Source: Saccoglossus kowalevskii (Eukaryota > Hemichordata > Enteropneusta > Harrimaniidae). From it: a DNA stretch of 24,862 bases. Made by a program: the position numbers and the translations under genes. The notes below the pieces were generated by a model that did not search any database, was not told where the DNA came from, and was given only the letters and a program-made list of their open reading frames with translations. Location: contig NW_003116957.1 in the NCBI RefSeq assembly GCF_000003605.2, positions 15,671 through 40,532 of the forward strand. Direction: 5' to 3'. Below, piece after piece: positions 23,803-24,862 of the stretch (position 1 is the stretch's first letter; each line of letters opens with the position of its first letter).

Positions 23803-24862
23803 CTGGAAACAAACATACATGAAACATATATCCGCTGTTAATTGAAAGGCGATGGTCGTCACACCACGCATGCGCGAGGTATATGGCACGGACCAACGAA
23901 TACAATCCGATACGTCACAATGCTTTAACCATTGGCGATTGTAAGGCATTGAAGAAGTCACCGGCTGTAATTAATGCATGTCGCGCCAAGGTCAAAACTC
24001 GTATATTAGATTGCGCAATGAACTGTGGGAAAATCGATGTTTATCAATGCAAATGTCGAACATGCGCGGGGCGACGACAATTGCCATTTGAGTGCAATGT
24101 CACCGTGACAGTTTGGACCAATCAAATGAATGTTCAAAATGGAAATTTCACATGCATATTAATGATCACAAGTATTCACTATGTTTCTATGTACTGTTAT
24201 TGTCTATAATCCAATGGGAATATAATTGAACATTGAAATACACCCCAAACGGCGATACTACCTATATCAAATGTCTGATTAACATATTTTAGAGAAATAC
24301 AATGAAATATAGAACCACCCCTCTCAAGTTCATTGGCTCTCAAGATACTAAACTTTGAATTTTCACGATACTAAATGTAACCTTAGTTGAAGACAACATT
24401 ATAATTCCCGATTCCCGAAGTACCGTCAGACGCGAAGTAAATCTATGTGTGCATGGGTAGTCTACCAAGCAAGGGGGAGGGTAGGACAAAAATATAAAAA
24501 GTCAAAAGACAACCGGCGGGCATGCAACCTTGGAAGAAGTCAGTTTTTCAAAGATAGCGGAATGAGTGTGGGTGGATACAGACGAGGGCAGCTAGAAGTA
24601 CTATTTAAGACGTGGATTTCCAGTTGAAAATATGATTTTTCAGAGAAAATGGACTGAAATAGAAATGGTACGTGTGTGTTTCGCTGAGTAAATACGACCG
24701 TGACATAGTTTATCAACTCCCAAAATACCCGCAAAAAATATGAAAATATTACTCTATAGCTAAAGATAATTTGCATGCTGGTTTTTCTTGCTTCGGCAGA
24801 ATAGTGTGCACATTTTCAGAGCTTGGTACGAGTAGTATAAAACACATGAGATTTAAAGCGCG
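23803..24862 (-). other. Upstream intron region of the protease gene
   Basis: The first half of the SEA domain should be encoded upstream, yet I find no minus-strand exon with SEA-like text and a phase-0 donor. The region is presumably intron and the next exon lies beyond the edge. A plus-strand cysteine-containing frame of 108 codons at 23883-24209 is unexplained. Confidence 0.55.

Noticed and set aside
24540-24776. Minus-strand frame as the missing upstream SEA exon
   Set aside because: The text does not match a SEA N-terminal half, and no phase-0 donor fits.

Overview
The window is metazoan nuclear DNA. It is AT-rich, with introns of about 100 to 2,400 bases, repeats and one assembly gap of Ns, and no compact or operon-like gene layout. 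Its content is one large mosaic extracellular protease gene on the minus strand, read from the right end towards the left. I assembled 28 exons from domain homology, GT-AG splice sites and phase matching between neighbours. Twenty-seven are well supported, and the last, an 8-base coding stub, is tentative. The 5' end of the gene lies beyond the right edge. The module set and intron style suit an invertebrate such as a hemichordate, lancelet or echinoderm, but I cannot name the species.

The protein encoded here is about 1,700 residues: the second half of a SEA domain, a divergent CUB-like domain, a six-bladed YWTD (LDL-receptor type) propeller with its trailing EGF-like module, a CUB, two twin LDLa-like modules with extra cysteines, four EGF-like modules (the last very short), two LDLa modules, two CUBs, a Frizzled cysteine-rich domain, two EGFs, a second Frizzled domain, and a complete trypsin-type (S1) protease with activation site, His, Asp and Ser. 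SEA plus a C-terminal S1 domain recalls type II transmembrane serine proteases, and Frizzled plus LDLa plus S1 recalls corin. The propeller, CUBs and EGFs make this a different combination from any I know. Almost every boundary between modules is a phase-1 intron, the signature of exon shuffling.

Layout. 1-887: 70-bp minisatellite. 888-3217: no recognisable gene; it probably holds the 3' UTR and a poly(A) signal. 3218-4792: protease exons. 4912-6383: Fz-EGF-EGF-Fz. 7001-8280: two CUB exons, with an exon-derived tandem repeat and a CUB relic in nearby introns. 9182-10330: two LDLa exons. 10830-12142: four EGF exons. 12143-17750: a tandemly duplicated region holding the twin LDLa exons, a truncated CUB relic, an inserted element and the intact CUB exon. 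18394-22345: EGF and propeller exons, with a 2-kb intron carrying heat-shock-like elements. 22810-23802: CUB-like and SEA exons. 23803-24862: upstream intron with no exon I can support.

The most useful observations are the domain architecture, a one-base frame break in the propeller exon 20554-20834, the tandem duplication that made the twin LDLa exons and left a CUB relic, the decoy splice-donor repeat after the CUB exon at 7933, and a cluster of heat-shock-type elements plus TATA boxes in sense orientation inside an intron.
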